A stretch of 64,000 bases of DNA from NCBI RefSeq assembly GCF_024679095.1, contig NC_066518.1, positions 3,513,610-3,577,609 of the forward strand, in the 5' to 3' direction. The notes beneath the pieces were generated by a model. That model was not told the origin of the DNA, did no database searches, and saw only the letters and a list, made by a program, of their open reading frames with translations. This stretch comes from Eriocheir sinensis (lineage: Eukaryota > Arthropoda > Malacostraca > Decapoda > Varunidae). A program made the translations under genes and the position numbers. Numbering within the stretch: position 1 is the first letter of the stretch; every line of letters starts with the position of its first letter. Shown in pieces: positions 40,560-54,003 of the stretch.

Positions 40560-41690
40560 CTCCTCTCTTGCGTTCATCTCCCTTTCACCTCTTCTTGCAA
40601 CCTTTCTTCTATTCTCTATCCATTTATTTCCTTTCCAATGAGCTCTCCCTTTTTGTTTATCCGCCAGGTAACGCATCTCTTCTTTCACCTTTTCCTCCAT
40701 TCTCTTATCAATTTGCTGCCTTTGCAATGGTCTTTCTCTTTTCGTTTGCTCGCCACGTTGCATCTTTCCTCTGTCACTCTTCCCTCCATTTTCTCGTCCA
40801 TTTCTTTCTTTTCTATTTATCTTTCCCTCTTCGTTTACCCACCATGTCACGGATCCTTCTCTTTCCCTTCCTTTATTTTTTTCTTTTTCTATGCACTCCT
40901 TCATGATTCTCTTTTTTTTGCTTGACCTACATTTTCCCTTTTCTCATATCCTCCTTGACGTCTTCATTTCCCTACTTTCATTTTCTCTTCTCTATTTACT
41001 TTTCCACCCAGTTAGTTCTCTTTTTCCGGTACTTTCCGTGATGTTTCTCTTGTTTTCATCCTCTTATTTTCCAGATCATTCCATTACCTTTCCTTTATTG
41101 TCTCATCTATTTCTCCCTTTCCCCTCTTCAGGTAATTTCTTTGTTTCACCTTCCACCACCTTTCTCCATTCGCTGTATACTGGGACTCCCTCATCTCGCC
41201 TTCCTTTCTCCCTCCACTGCCAGTCCCCTCCGTGTTTCTCCTCTTTGTCTCCCGCTCATCCTCTATTCCACTGGCCATATTTCTTCCCTCCCATACTTCC
41301 CCATTCCCATTTCCCTATACCCCGGTTCTCCTCTTTCCACCGCCCTTTCTCTACATTTCCACATCCATTCCGAGTTCCTCCCCTCTCTCTCACGCTTTCT
41401 TCCATTAGGTACGTTTCTTTCCTCTCAATCTCCCCCATTTCCCATTTCCCATACCCCGGTTCTCCCCTTCTCACCGCCCTTTCTGTACATTTCCTTATCC
41501 ATTCCGAGCTTCTCCCCTCCCTCTCCTTCTTTCTCTATTCCATTAGCTCCGTTTCTTCCCTTCCATACTTTCCCATTTCCCATTTCCCATACCCCGGTTC
41601 TCCCATTCTCACTCCCCTTTCTCTCCATTTCCTTATCCATTTCGTGTTTCTCCTCGCCTCACGCCTTTTCTTCATCCCTCATCCACCTCC
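40560..41690. repeat. Pyrimidine-rich domain with diverged tandem repeats
   Basis: Over 1.1 kb of C/T-rich DNA. TACCCCGGTTCTC occurs at about 41317, 41452 and 41590, a roughly 136-bp period with shared TTTCCTTATCCATTCCGAGC text. An older, more diverged repeat of about 100 bp occupies 40560-40860. The 267- and 282-residue frames here (Ser/Phe/Pro/Leu) reflect composition. Confidence 0.8.
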
Positions 41691-41896
41691 GTGACTCCCA
41701 TAAGCCCCACAAGATGATAACCTCTTCAGGGGATGTCGTAAAGGGCAGACGTTCCCTTCACCCGGCGCGGCTCCCACCCTTAAGTACGCCGGTAAGTTCC
41801 CTCTTCCTCTTAACCGCCTCATTTGTCTTGGGTTTTCTCTTCTTCCTATCCGCTCCTCCATCTCTTTCAAGTCCCATTAACCCTCTCTTCTTTTTA

Positions 41897-41935
<39 letters not shown>

Positions 41936-42279
41936 GCTCTCTCAATGGCGAGCCGCTCATCTTTCCTCTTCCGTAACTTCCCTGTCTGAGGCGCCTAACG
42001 CAGGAAGCTGTACAGTTACTCGCCTCCTGCAACGCTTGGCCTCCCGACTCGCGCCCCGCATCATTCGGCCTCCCGGCGTCCTTGGTTCTTGCAGCCGCCG
42101 TGTGTAAGGAGACAGGGGCAGGAGGACGGGGAGGGGTTGGTATTCGGTGGAGAAGTTTAGGAGGTGTTGCAGGGTGTGGCGTGCGTAGTGGAGGTGGTGG
42201 TGGTGGTGGGTCCCTTACTGAGTTGCCGCTGCCCGACCGCACATGCGCCCACCATCCCTAACCTATTCCGACTTTCTTT
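41691..42279. other. Unassigned sequence with (TC)n
   Basis: (TC)n at about 41905-41944 and a short (GGT)n at 42190-42210. No supported gene. Confidence 0.5.
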
Positions 42280-42600
42280 TCTTGGTATTGTGTTCTGCTG
42301 GCTGTACATACACGCCTCTTCTCCCTGCTTGTTTGCTATTGATTCTCCACTCTTTGATAATATTTTTCCTGCATTGTGTGTCATCTTTTTTAACGGTACC
42401 ATTTTTTTTCTCGATAAAGGAGACACCAAAAGACAGGAAAAAAGGTATGTTCTGCAGCTGTTACATACACACCTTGTCGCCCTGTTTAACTGCCAAAGAT
42501 TCTCCACTCCTGAGTAATACATCTCCAAATTTGTGTCATCTTAATACGGTACAATTTTGTTTCGATAAAGGAGACACCAAAAGACTATGAGAGAAAGAAG
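42280..42600. repeat. 151-bp diverged tandem duplication
   Basis: CGATAAAGGAGACACCAAAA occurs at 42412 and 42563. Upstream blocks (GATTCTCCACTC, GTGTCATCTT, ACGGTAC) keep the same spacing in both copies. Confidence 0.85.
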
Positions 42601-42816
42601 AGGTCGGAATATGTGTTGCTCCAGTAAAGAGAAGAGAAGAAGATTCCAAAAAAGCGATCATCAAAATATAGTTCCAAAGGTGAGTGTCTCCCCAGCACCC
42701 CTACCCCGCCCCTGAGGCTCTCCCTGCGGCAACGGGGGACACGCGGCAACATGTCAACGCAGCAAGAGACTCACACGCGGCAGCCACATCCGCCAGCACC
42801 CGTGACACACTTCCTT

Positions 42817-42828
42817 CAGCCAATCAGG
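42817..42828 (+). promoter_or_regulatory. Isolated consensus CCAAT box
   Basis: CAGCCAATCAGG is a textbook NF-Y match. No adjacent exon is recognised, so it may be chance. Confidence 0.2.
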
Positions 42829-42874
42829 TGGGGGAAGGAGGGAGCCGCGGGAGAGACAAACGGTTCGACAAACA

Positions 42875-43205
42875 CTCGCACAGCACGAGAGGAGCGGCAA
42901 AACTATTAACATTATCGCACGTCGTAGTACCCGCTCCCTACTCCATGTACCCCCTTCCTTCTTCGCTCCGGGGGGCTTGAGTGAGGGGCCGACGAAGGAC
43001 TGAGGCGCGGGATAAACAAACACAAGAGACATTTGACACGTTCCACACAGTCACACAGCACGAGAGGAGCGGCAAAACTATTACCATCTACCTCCTTCCT
43101 TCCTTCGCTTCGGGGGCTTGAGTGAGACGCCGACGAAGGAGTGAAGAGCGGAGGTAACAAAGACAAGAAATATCTGCCACGTCCCATACATTCAGAGTAT
43201 CACGA
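42875..43205. repeat. 175-bp diverged tandem duplication
   Basis: CAGCACGAGAGGAGCGGCAA occurs at 42881 and 43056. It is followed in both copies by AAAACTATTA, TTCCTTCTTCGCT/TTCCTTCGCTTCGG and CTTGAGTGAG-CGACGAAGGA. The second copy lacks part of the first unit's interior. Confidence 0.87.
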
Positions 43206-43319
43206 GAGATAGACATATATTAAAACCTCCCTATTGCACATACCTATAGTTGCATCCACAATATCGGCCATCATATGAACGATAAAAAAATAAAGTAAAA
43301 CAGGAAAGGGTTACCGATA

Positions 43320-43678
43320 TCGCCTCCTCCTCCTCCTCCTCCTCCTCTTCCTCCTCCTGCTGGTAATGAATGTGCATGAACAAAAATAATATCAAAATTT
43401 AGTCTTTATGTCTACTTGAAACGACAGAAAGGTGGAGACATAATGGTGAGAAAGAAGAAGAAAAAAGAGGAAGAAAAAGAAAAAGAAGAAGAAGAAAAAG
43501 AAGTATAAGAAGAAGTAGAAGAAGAAGAAGAAGAAGAAGAAGAAAAAGAGGAAGAAAAAGAAAAAGAAGAAGAAGAAAAAGAAGTATAAGAAGAAGTAGA
43601 AGAAGAAGAAGAAGAAGAAGAAGAAGAAGAAGAAGAAGAAGAAGAAGAAGAAGAAGAAGAAGAAGAAGAAGATTAGGT
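43320..43678. repeat. (CTC)n and long (GAA)n tract
   Basis: CTC units at 43323-43348, then a GAA/AGAAAA tract at 43445-43673. About 100 bp of it is repeated: GAAGTATAAGAAGAAGTAGA occurs twice, near 43499 and 43581. The last 85 bp are almost pure GAA. Confidence 0.95.
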
Positions 43679-43732
43679 GAGGGAGGACAGGGGGAAGAGG
43701 AGGTAGAGGGGTAGAGGGGGTAAGATAGATAC

Positions 43733-44500
<768 letters not shown>

Positions 44501-44532
44501 TGTGTGTGTGTGTGTGTGTGGGTGTGGGCGCC

Positions 44533-44593
<61 letters not shown>
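44501..44593. repeat. Inverted (TG)n / (CA)n pair
   Basis: (TG)n at 44501-44526 meets (CA)n at 44532-44593 across a GGGCGCCCCC centre, forming a near-perfect palindrome. Confidence 0.95.
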
Positions 44594-44596
<3 letters not shown>

Positions 44597-45299
44597 TGAA
44601 CACCAGGCCTCACAACTGCCAGGTGAGGCCAGGTGTTCGTAATCAGCAAGTGGTCTGTGGCTGTGATCGCCGCCGCGGTGGGCTGGAACCCTTGGCTGGA
44701 ACACCCGCCCTGGCCTTGATGCTTAGCTGGGTCGGATGGATGGTGCAATGGGTGATGGGATCAGCGCCTTGCAGGATTACATACGTCTAAAGTAGTTTCA
44801 GTATCCTGTTTTAGATTTTCCTTGAAAAGTAAATGACAAGAAAGTTTGTAAATGAACGCTGCTGATTATATTATCATATCATTCGTTCCTTGGCCAAAAT
44901 TGATTTTTAGGATAAAATTATGCTGGAAAGCTTTGTACGAAATCGCCATTAACTGGATAAAAATAGATCTTTTAAGATGTAAAGAGACGAACATCTGTCA
45001 GCTACTTAATGAAATTCGACAGTGAAATATTTTTCAATGGCTAGATGATTTAAAACAGTCTTCCCTGAGCTCACTTCGTATTCATCAATTTTACGTTGTG
45101 AATAATTACCCGACAATAAATTTTCTCGGTAATAGTTGCGGCTGCCCGTTTGGGGGATGACAGGGGTCGTGCGCCTCACGCGAGACAACCTGACGAGAGT
45201 AAAAGACTAATAACGAAAAATTAAAAGGGAAAAGAAACCTTTGGCCGATCACTGCCAGCTGCGCTTCTTTATAGTCTGCTTTAGGCAATTGAAACGCTT
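44594..45299. other. Unassigned sequence
   Basis: Nothing recognised. Confidence 0.4.
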
Positions 45300-45665
45300 A
45301 TCATGCAATAAAACAGAGACATAAGGTCGAGTATTGTCACCCTGCAACACGCTTATAAGACCCTACTGAGGGTCAACATCTCGTTTGAAAGCCACTGCTC
45401 TGTGATTATTAAATATCATTAACAGAAAAGTAATCAAAACTCCCACCTTGCAACAAATTAGAGGCATCAGGTCATGGTTGGTTAGCCTGTGACACGCGTA
45501 CAATGCCACAGTGAAGGTCAGCAACGCATTTAACGATCGCTGATGCCGTCTGCGATTTTCAAACTTTATTATGATCCAAGCGAAGCGAAATTCTCTTCTC
45601 CCAGAACACAACAGAGGCATCAGGTCATGTTTTGTACCCATGCAACACGTGCAGCGATACCGATC
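45300..45665. repeat. About 152-bp diverged tandem repeat, two to three units
   Basis: GGCATCAGGTCATG occurs near 45463 and 45615, with a degenerate relative (GACATAAGGTCGAG) near 45318. CCTTGCAACA/CCCTGCAACACG/CATGCAACACGTGC and GTGAAGGTCAGCA/TGAGGGTCAACA are shared. Confidence 0.75.
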
Positions 45666-46304
45666 AGGCTCTATTGTCTTGAGCGGCTCCGCGCGATGCT
45701 TTCTAATTTCCTTGGTAAACTATTCATGCCAAAGTTTCCAAAATTCTTAGATGTAAAATACTACACCTCGGTAAAAGCCAGAGGTTTATAAAGCGGCGGC
45801 CATGGTGCTCCTGGGTATTGAAGTAGGGCGGTGGGTCGGCAAAGGCCGCTGCTCCAGCCTCCTTCACCACAACCCGCCCATTAGCGATAAAAATGGCCGC
45901 TACTCTAAGTTATGGCTACTCTACCCCGGCCGCCGCCTGAGTTATAACACAGGTAGGGGTAGTTAGATCGCCGCATACATCACGGCGGGACGGGCCGCCT
46001 ACCTGAACTTGCACGGGCGAGGGGACGACCTGTGTGCCCCGCCTGTCTTCCTGGCAATACTTCACCTGTAACGACACCCCCCACTGGGCCCGGACACGTG
46101 GTGGCGAGGGAGGGGCGAGGAAGGGGAAGGGAGGGGCAGGAGAGGGCAATGAATGAGCAGAAAAATTCACAGACACACACACACACAAAAAAAAAAAAAA
46201 AACTCATAGTGAAGATCCAAAATAAAAGATTTCCACGAGTACGAGGAAAGAATTCTGCACATGGAGGTTGACTTTAATGTTATCGAGAAATTCGGGTACT
46301 AAGT

Positions 46305-46305
<1 letters not shown>
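45666..46305. other. Unassigned sequence
   Basis: A GC-rich block at 45790-46100. No exon supported. Confidence 0.4.

Positions 46306-46396
<91 letters not shown>
46306..46396. repeat. (TC)n microsatellite
   Basis: About 45 perfect TC units. Confidence 0.98.
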
Positions 46397-46400
<4 letters not shown>

Positions 46401-46946
46401 TATCTGAACTTGTAATTTCCCACAAGCAGACGGACCATTATGGCGTGTATCCCAGCGGAGATTATAGGCGCCTTTACTTGGACATCTGAATATTAGGCTA
46501 CCCAAACCACAGGAAGCGCTGCAACACACACACACACACACACACGCACACATACACACACACACGAACACACAGGGAAAACGACAGATCAGGCCATAAT
46601 CTCAGTTGCCGGTGAAAAAAAAAACCACCATAAACATAAAGTATAAGATGACCGACTCGGAAGGGCGTCATGAAAGGAGGAGGAGGAGGAGGAGGAGGAG
46701 GAGAAGTGGAGTTATGGTTTCTTAATTATAGAGGAACAGAGATGGGCAGGTGATTCGAGGCACCTCAAATAAGCCAGCGAGAAGGAGGAGGAGGAGGAGG
46801 AGGAGGAGGAGGAGGAGGAGGGGGAGGAGGAGAAAGAGAAGCAAGGAACAGAGCAGGGATGACGAAGATTAAAGAAAATGTGTATGTTTATGTGTTTATG
46901 TGTGTGTTTGTTTGCGTGTCTCTGTGTGTGTGTGTGTGTGTGTGTG
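46397..46946. repeat. Mixed (CA)n, (GGA)n and (TG)n tracts
   Basis: (CA)n at 46522-46572, (GGA)n at 46676-46703 and 46784-46822, and (TG)n at 46871-46946 abutting the SINE. Confidence 0.9.
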
Positions 46947-47184
46947 ATCGCCAGCCACTACCTACCCTCCAGGAGAGCCTTGGGGTTCGTTAGCCGATCT
47001 ATGGGCATGGCTGGGTCCTCACACGCCACACCCTTCCATCACTCTTACTCAAGGGGACAGGGACCGATCCTTATCAACAACAACAAATATTAGAAAAAAT
47101 ACTATCGGTCTAAGCAAGGTACGAACCGCAGCCCGCGTGGATGGAAAGTCGAGCGCATATCCACTGCACAACTGGAGGGTGGGG
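46947..47184 (-). mobile_element. tRNA-derived SINE, minus orientation
   Basis: On the minus strand there is an A-box-like GTGCAGTGGATA (47158-47169) and a B box GGTTCGTACC (47118-47127), 31 bp apart. A body follows: CCTTGAGTAAGAGTGATGG, GTGTGGCGTGTGAGGACC, CCCATAGATCGGCTAA and GGGTAGGTAGTGGCTGGCGA. The copy ends directly at (CA)n. The same body follows the tRNA-like head at 55711. Confidence 0.75.
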
Positions 47185-47188
47185 CAGT

Positions 47189-47275
<87 letters not shown>

Positions 47276-47288
47276 GGGGGGGGGGGGG
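47185..47288. repeat. Compound microsatellite (TG)n(AG)n with G run
   Basis: TG units to 47212, AG units to 47272, then about 13 G. It immediately flanks the SINE head. Confidence 0.95.
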
Positions 47289-48135
47289 ATATTAAGCTGT
47301 CCATGAGGCCGTATGTCGACCACAGGGAACATTTGTTGGTGCCTTGATGGTTAATATCAGTAGTTATTTATGTCAATATTATGGATTTAGGTTGACGAAT
47401 GTTTGAACTAAATTGGTAATGTGTTTATTGGGGTTAAGGAGCAAAACCTACTTTCTGAGCCTTACTGATCAGTCATTTAAAAGTAATCTTATTCTTAATC
47501 TGTCGGTTGTGTGATTGATTGCAATATTCCTTTAGCTGCATATGTAAAAGGAGAATCAGTATTTATATGATTTGAGAGTACTTCGTATTATTAAAGCTCC
47601 ATCTTTTACTAAATTAAGTAAAAACTGCAACAAAGAACAAACACAAGGCGGCAACAGACAGATAAAATGTAATCATACTTTATCTTATCGCCACAGTTTC
47701 CACATCTTATGGAAATACTGTGAAGGATGCGGGAAAGGGAAGGGGAAGGAAGGCAGCACACTAAGAGTAAAAGAATAACTCAAGAAAAAAATTAACAGGA
47801 TAAGCATGAATGGTAGAGGACCGAGACTCGAGCCTTGCGGAGGGATCTACAACAAATGAAGCTATGTAGTAAATCCTCGGCCCTGAAGTCCTCTGTGAGT
47901 GCAACGGGCGTGGTAATGAGAGTTTGGCGAAATGCAAAAACAAATATAAAACTTTCTTGATTATGGTTTGTTGATACAAGCTCCCGAAGAAAGTATTTTG
48001 TAACGTGATTATAAATGAGACGATACAGATTCCAGAAGTTATGTTTATATTGAGGAGTGACCATAGAGAAGTGCTTGGAATGCTTCTTCTTCGCTACCTG
48101 ATGGTGAGCAGGTCTTTAAATGGACAAATAAAGGG
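47289..48135. other. Unassigned AT-rich sequence
   Basis: No gene, RNA or repeat family recognised. Confidence 0.4.
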
Positions 48136-48374
<239 letters not shown>

Positions 48375-48376
<2 letters not shown>

Positions 48377-49052
48377 GATACAAGTGAAGGAGCAGTGTAT
48401 CCGTATCGGGAAGGCACACAAAAGTAACCCCTTGACCCTTCTTGCTTCTCAGTGACCCTGAAAAGGAGGGGAAAACAGGAGGAGACGCCGGCACCCTTGC
48501 CAGTGGCGGAGACAAAATTAAATGTGGGTCAGAACTCAACAGCCAAACTGCTTTTTCCTTTTTTTCTTGCCTAGGAATGTCTGAGCTTCATAAAATCTCG
48601 TGTCCCTTTGTGAAACTAAGACATTATGCTGATTATAATAGACCTGAGATCCTTGCGGAGAGGTAGCAGGGTCCACACACACGCACCGGCCAGACCTGTT
48701 GGGAGTGGCCACTGGGGGTGGATTCTATCGATGCGAGGTGCGGAGACGACCATAATTACGAAGACAAATTTGTGACTTTTTGTAAGGAATGTTAATAAGG
48801 GGGCTTAAGTGCAGCTTCGTAGCTTCAAGATATGAAGTCAGAGTATTGCTACTTTGTTGACCGAGCGCGCGAGGACTGGAGTGTAAGGTCAGTTAACAGT
48901 CCTGCCTCGCCGGCGACGCTCCCCTCTCCTCGCCTCGCCTCGTCTGTATCAGCAGATCAATGTTGTTTGCACGTTGCAAGTTCTTGCGACTTACCACAAA
49001 AACCTATAAATTCTGCTTGATGCCAACGCCCTGCATCTCATCCTCAAATTAG
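48375..49052. other. Unassigned sequence
   Basis: Nothing recognised. Confidence 0.4.
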
Positions 49053-49250
<198 letters not shown>

Positions 49251-49879
49251 ATAGCAACAAGAAATAAACAAGACTTTCAACATACAAAAACAAACAAAAC
49301 CCTGCACCAAGTGAACCAAATGCATAAATACAACATGAAAACAGTCCCTAATAATTCTCTCCTGCACGCCATCGGTTCGGGCTGCATCGGGGGGTGAAAG
49401 CCTGACCCAACACACACACTTACTCACGACGCCCACATCCATCACCCCCGCCCGCCCCACTCAGCCTTATTTGCAGGCCTCCGCGACCACTTTCCCCGCC
49501 CTCCTCTTCGTTGGGGGCGCCGCGCACTCGATTTTTTCTGCCGTCCGCCCGCCGCTGACAACCACCCGCTGCGAGGATTATACGCTTCTTGCCGCAGCTT
49601 TCCACTAACCATATTTACATGCCGGGAAAATGTGGCGCAACGTTCAATATCTCCTCTTCCCATTTGGTACAGTGACGGCGGCTCCTCCCTCCCATCTGTC
49701 AGGGATCACGGGGCGGCTCGACGCATCCATGGTTGGTGTGTTCCCTTCATCATCGAGCAGTCATCCCGCGCACGAGTTCACGCCTCTCAAAACAAATTAA
49801 TGGCACACTCTGTCACAGCTTTCTTATTTATGGCCCAGGCACCAAACACACGCCCTAGCACGTGCAAACGGACCAGTCG
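49251..49879. other. Unassigned sequence
   Basis: Nothing recognised. Confidence 0.4.
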
Positions 49880-50415
49880 TCACTAGTTAAGGTTAGGGGT
49901 TAGTCTAGTCACCGGTTTCAGCGTAATGGACTGTCACTCTACTGGGTTATATGAGTGTCACAGGCCTAATCATTTGTTTGCAGGCCAAGTCACCAACCAG
50001 CTTCACCATCGTAAAACCAGTGGCTTAGCCTTACGTTACGTGCCAGTCTTGTCGACAGTTTTAAAGTAATGAACCATCAAAGCCTAATGAGCCCGCACAA
50101 GTATATGCAACGGGTTCTGAGGCCCTGAAATAACCAGTCGCTCCTCCCTATGATTATGCACAAGCCAATTTGCGCTAATCAAGTCACCAACAGGACAGTA
50201 ATTAGAGCTAATGACCCAGCGGACATGCTTCCTGTCTGCCGCCGCATCGGAACACGAGTCAGCGAACCAGTCACTACCTGCGAACTATTAGGCAGTGATC
50301 GCCGGCGGGACGATAATTACCAATGATGGCCTACTAATTAATACGCTCGTCTGTCACCATCTTCAGATCACGAGTCAGGCTGCCAGTCACTACCTACAAA
50401 CTATGACATTACCTA
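49880..50415. repeat. Degenerate tandem repeat of about 118 bp
   Basis: ACGAGTCAG then CCAGTCACTACCT then AAACTATnA occurs near 50253 and 50371. Weaker CCAGTCGCT and AAGTCACCAAC relatives occur upstream (49988, 50133, 50183). Confidence 0.55.
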
Positions 50416-50723
50416 CGAAACATCTTGTTCTTAGACTGTCTCCCATACAAACATATCAAGAGAACATAAACAGCGTTATAAGGTATACTACTACGAAATA
50501 TGAATTAAGAGAGAAAAGTTTATATCTAAATTACATATTCTCTCTCTCTCAGAAGATAAAAATAGAAAAATATGGACAAAGAAAGGAGTAAAAATGATAA
50601 AGATGAAGAGGAGGAGGAAGAGGAAGAAGAAGAGGAGGAGGAGGAAGCGGAAGAAGAAAAGGAGGAGGAGGAGGGGGAGGAGGAGGAGGAAGAAGAAGAA
50701 GAGAAAGAGGGGAAGAAGGAATG
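50416..50723. repeat. Unassigned lead-in, then GGA/GAA purine tract
   Basis: 50416-50580 is plain AT-rich sequence. The purine tract runs 50605-50715. Confidence 0.8.
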
Positions 50724-51280
50724 ATGAAAACATAAGTTAAATATTAGGACGTTTCATTGTTTATACCATGAAACATAAAGACACTGAAGCAAGTAAAGAC
50801 TTAACCTAAAGTATGGAAGGAAAAAGTATATATAACCCAAAGACGCCGCCACATCTATACACAAAAAAGTTAAGAGCATAAAAGTCAAATAAAACAAACA
50901 CATAAGGGAAAGATGTTACAAAGGCAATCCCAACATTGGCACTGCAGCATTCAGTCTTCAGTGGCTGGTTTTACATCAACAGCCACGTGGTCACGGCTCG
51001 GCGACTCCAGGCCCTCGGCGAGTCCAGACCAGGCGAGACAAACATAAATATGAACATTACAGACAACCAGCCGGGCATACCTCTTCTGACAGTGGCGGGA
51101 GGAGAAGGAGGACAGCAAGGGCGAGGCGTTGCATGTTGATTAGCTATATTGTGCGGTAAGAAGAGACAGACCAGTGACTAAACAAAAGTATCATATAACT
51201 TCAATAACCCGCAAAGAATAGTTGTTTAATTCACATGCTTTGGATTCGCTTCGCTGTCCATGGTGTAAGGGATTCTTCTT
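50724..51280. other. Unassigned sequence
   Basis: Nothing recognised. Confidence 0.4.
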
Positions 51281-51770
51281 GTGTTGGGGTGGAGTATTGG
51301 GTGGAAGCTGGTGGATTGGTGGTGGAAGTTGTGGTGGCATTGCATTGGGGTTAGAGGTGGTAGTTGTTACATTCGTGGTGATGGTGGTAGTTCTTACAAT
51401 CGTAGTGGTGGTGGTAGGTATGACAGTGATGGTAGTGGTGGTGATGGTGGATTTGGAAGGTATGGTAGTGGTCGTAGTGATGGTAGTGGTGGTGGTGATG
51501 GTGGCAGTTCTTACAATCGTAGTGGTGGTGGTAGGTATGACAGTGATGGTAGTGGTCGTGATGGTGGATTTGGAAGGTATGGTAGTGGTCGTAGTGATGG
51601 TAGTGGTGGTTTAGGTATGGAAGTGGTGGAAGTGATAGTATTGGTGGTAGGTCTGGTCGTGGTGACAGTAATGGCAGTGATAGTGGGGGGGGGGGGGTTA
51701 GATATGGCAGCGGTGGCAGTGGCGGTAGTGGTGATGGTAGTGATGGTGGTTGGAGGAGAGATGGGTGGCA
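51281..51770. repeat. GGT/GAT-rich minisatellite with 117-bp period
   Basis: TTCTTACAATCGTAGTGGTG starts at 51391 and again at 51508, with near-identical following text. Because 117 is divisible by three, one frame reads as a 39-residue Gly/Ser/Tyr/Arg repeat (GGRYDSDGSG-DGGFGRYGSG). The other forward frame is also open as Val-rich sequence. Base composition explains both, so no gene is called. Confidence 0.85.
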
Positions 51771-52028
51771 GCGGGGGTAGTGGCGTTGGGTGCAGCCGGC
51801 ATACAAATACATTCCGAACATCTAAACCTGACGAGCCACTACCCCCAATGAAGTGCTCAAGGGAATTCCCCCCCCCCCCCCCCACACACACACACATCCC
51901 AGGCCTCCGTTCCGTGTTTCCCATCACTCTTGGTTGGGATCATGGCCGTCGGCTGACTCAGGACTGATTGCGAGGTGGGGGACGGGTGAGGTGAGGGAGG
52001 ACGGGGGGAAGAGGGGGTAAGATAGATA
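51771..52028. other. Unassigned sequence with C run
   Basis: A C run near 51870-51882. Nothing else. Confidence 0.4.
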
Positions 52029-52041
52029 AAGAGAGAGAGAG

Positions 52042-52100
<59 letters not shown>
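52029..52100. repeat. (GA)n microsatellite
   Basis: About 35 GA units with one C interruption. Confidence 0.96.
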
Positions 52101-52103
<3 letters not shown>

Positions 52104-52196
52104 GGGGAGACGTAATGTATAGAGTAAAAAGAGAATACGCGTAATTATATTCAAGTGAACCGCTTATTAATCAGTGCACCCGCTACTTGAACAGGC

Positions 52197-52317
<121 letters not shown>

Positions 52318-52699
52318 TGTTTCTCTTTTTGCAGAACACCCAGACTAGAGTGCCGCAAAAATGAGAGGAAAATGGCATGTGTCTTGTTTAGGGGAAGTTA
52401 CGAGGCACGGAAGGCCAGAACAAGGGGAGGAAGTAAGGGGGGGGAAGGGAAGCGCACCGGTCAGTGGCTTATTGGCAAGTTGACAGGCGAGGCGGCAGGC
52501 TTTCCCACCCCAGCAGCGGCAACTCTCCGGACATCTGGGTTAGCAGGCCACGCCGCCGCTCCTGCTGCTGGCGCGGAGGGGAGGCAGCGGTGGGGCCAGG
52601 CCGAGGGTGACGGGGAATGGTGACGGGGGAGGGTGACGCCGGCACCACGTGTAAATGACAACATGAAAAACGGAACACGGGGACCAGTCACTGTGCTAT
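52318..52699. other. Unassigned sequence after a good acceptor-like site
   Basis: GTTTCTCTTTTTGCAG ends near 52334 and is followed by about 32 open codons up to a GTAAGG near 52434. The peptide (TPRLECRKNERKMACVLFRG and onward) is not recognised. A chance exon cannot be excluded. Confidence 0.2.
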
Positions 52700-53135
52700 G
52701 TGGACTAAATGGCGTGGGGACGTGGTGGTGGTAGGTGTGGTGGTGGTGGTGGTGGTGGAAGTAATGGTAATGATAGTGGGGGAGTTGATTGTGGTGATGA
52801 GGAAAGCTATGATAGTGGTGATGGTGAAGGCAACAGTAGTGGTGATGATGGTGAAATATGTTTGTTATGAGGGTATTAAGCAGTGGTAGATGGGTGGCAG
52901 TGGTGATGGTTTGAGAAGAGGAGGGAAATGGAACAGCAGTGGTTTGTAATGGTGGTGGATCAGATCGCGGACGAGGAAGTAGTGGAGGAAGAAGTAGTAG
53001 TGGTGCTGGTGGTGGAAGTGGTTGTAAATATGGCATCTGAGGCCTGAAGGCAATATTCCGCCACAAAAGGCGTTCTTACTGTGTAGTGTAAAGGGTGAGA
53101 GTCGAACCCCATTCATGGAAGCCCGGTGGAAAAAA

Positions 53136-53136
<1 letters not shown>
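52700..53136. repeat. (GGT)n-rich tract and B-box-like relic
   Basis: GTG/GAT trinucleotides at 52722-52860 and 52930-53025. On the minus strand GGGGTTCGACTCTCACCC (about 53093-53110) resembles a tRNA B box, but no A box remains because a (GA)n array follows. Confidence 0.6.
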
Positions 53137-53180
<44 letters not shown>

Positions 53181-53223
53181 TATAAAAATTGTAAAGTTTA
53201 GTTACATAAATATAGGAACATGA

Positions 53224-53291
<68 letters not shown>

Positions 53292-53675
53292 CAACAGGTG
53301 GAATATCAAGTTAAGTCTCAAGTAACGTTATCACGCTTATGAACCCCCACTTCACTCCCCCCATCCCCACTCCCTCCACCTCCCCACCCCAACCCTTCCC
53401 TCCACCTCCCCACCCTAAACCCCTTCCCCTCCACCTCCCCCACCCCCAACCCCTTCCCCTCCACCTCCCCCCACCCCCAACCCATTCCCCTCCACCTCAC
53501 TCCACCCCACTCCGCATCGTGTCAACGCCCTCGTGCCAGCCCCACCTCATGAACCCCCACCACAGCCCAGCTACTGTAACGCCACCAGCTACCACCTCGT
53601 TAGCGGTCCAGCCACACCCAACCACCACCACCACCACCACACCCAACCACCACCACCACCACCACCATACCCGCT
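53137..53675. repeat. (GA)n, (CA)n and CCA/C-rich minisatellite
   Basis: (GA)n at 53139-53177, (CA)n at 53228-53260 and CAC/CAA triplets at 53261-53292. A 30-40 bp C-rich repeat (CCCTCCACCTCCCCACCC-like) lies at 53360-53515, and (CAC)n at 53617-53670. Confidence 0.9.
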
Positions 53676-53864
53676 GCTTCTAGAACTCAATACCACTTCT
53701 TCCCTGCATTCACTCCTATCAATGAGTCTATTCCCACGAAGCCCCAGCCACCTTTTTTTTGTGGGTCGCTAATACATTGTGGTTACTAGGTCAATTTCCC
53801 TCAGTGCATTACGCTACTTGTATCTACTCTGCATTGTTTTATACATTATTTGTCTATTTGCCTG

Positions 53865-54003
<139 letters not shown>

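Noticed and set aside
40891..41989. Overlapping 267- and 282-residue plus-strand ORFs
   Set aside because: They overlap in different frames within a C/T-rich 136-bp repeat domain. No domain, start context or codon bias supports either.
51281..51967. 228-residue Gly/Ser/Tyr/Arg repeat ORF resembling an RGG or cuticle protein
   Set aside because: The 39-residue periodicity follows from a 117-bp GGT/GAT repeat. Another forward frame is open over the same DNA, and the ORF ends in unrelated low-complexity sequence.
53090..53125. SINE or tRNA relic with B-box-like GGGGTTCGACTC on the minus strand
   Set aside because: Only the B-box half is present. The A-box side is replaced by (GA)n, and the downstream text does not match the other SINEs.
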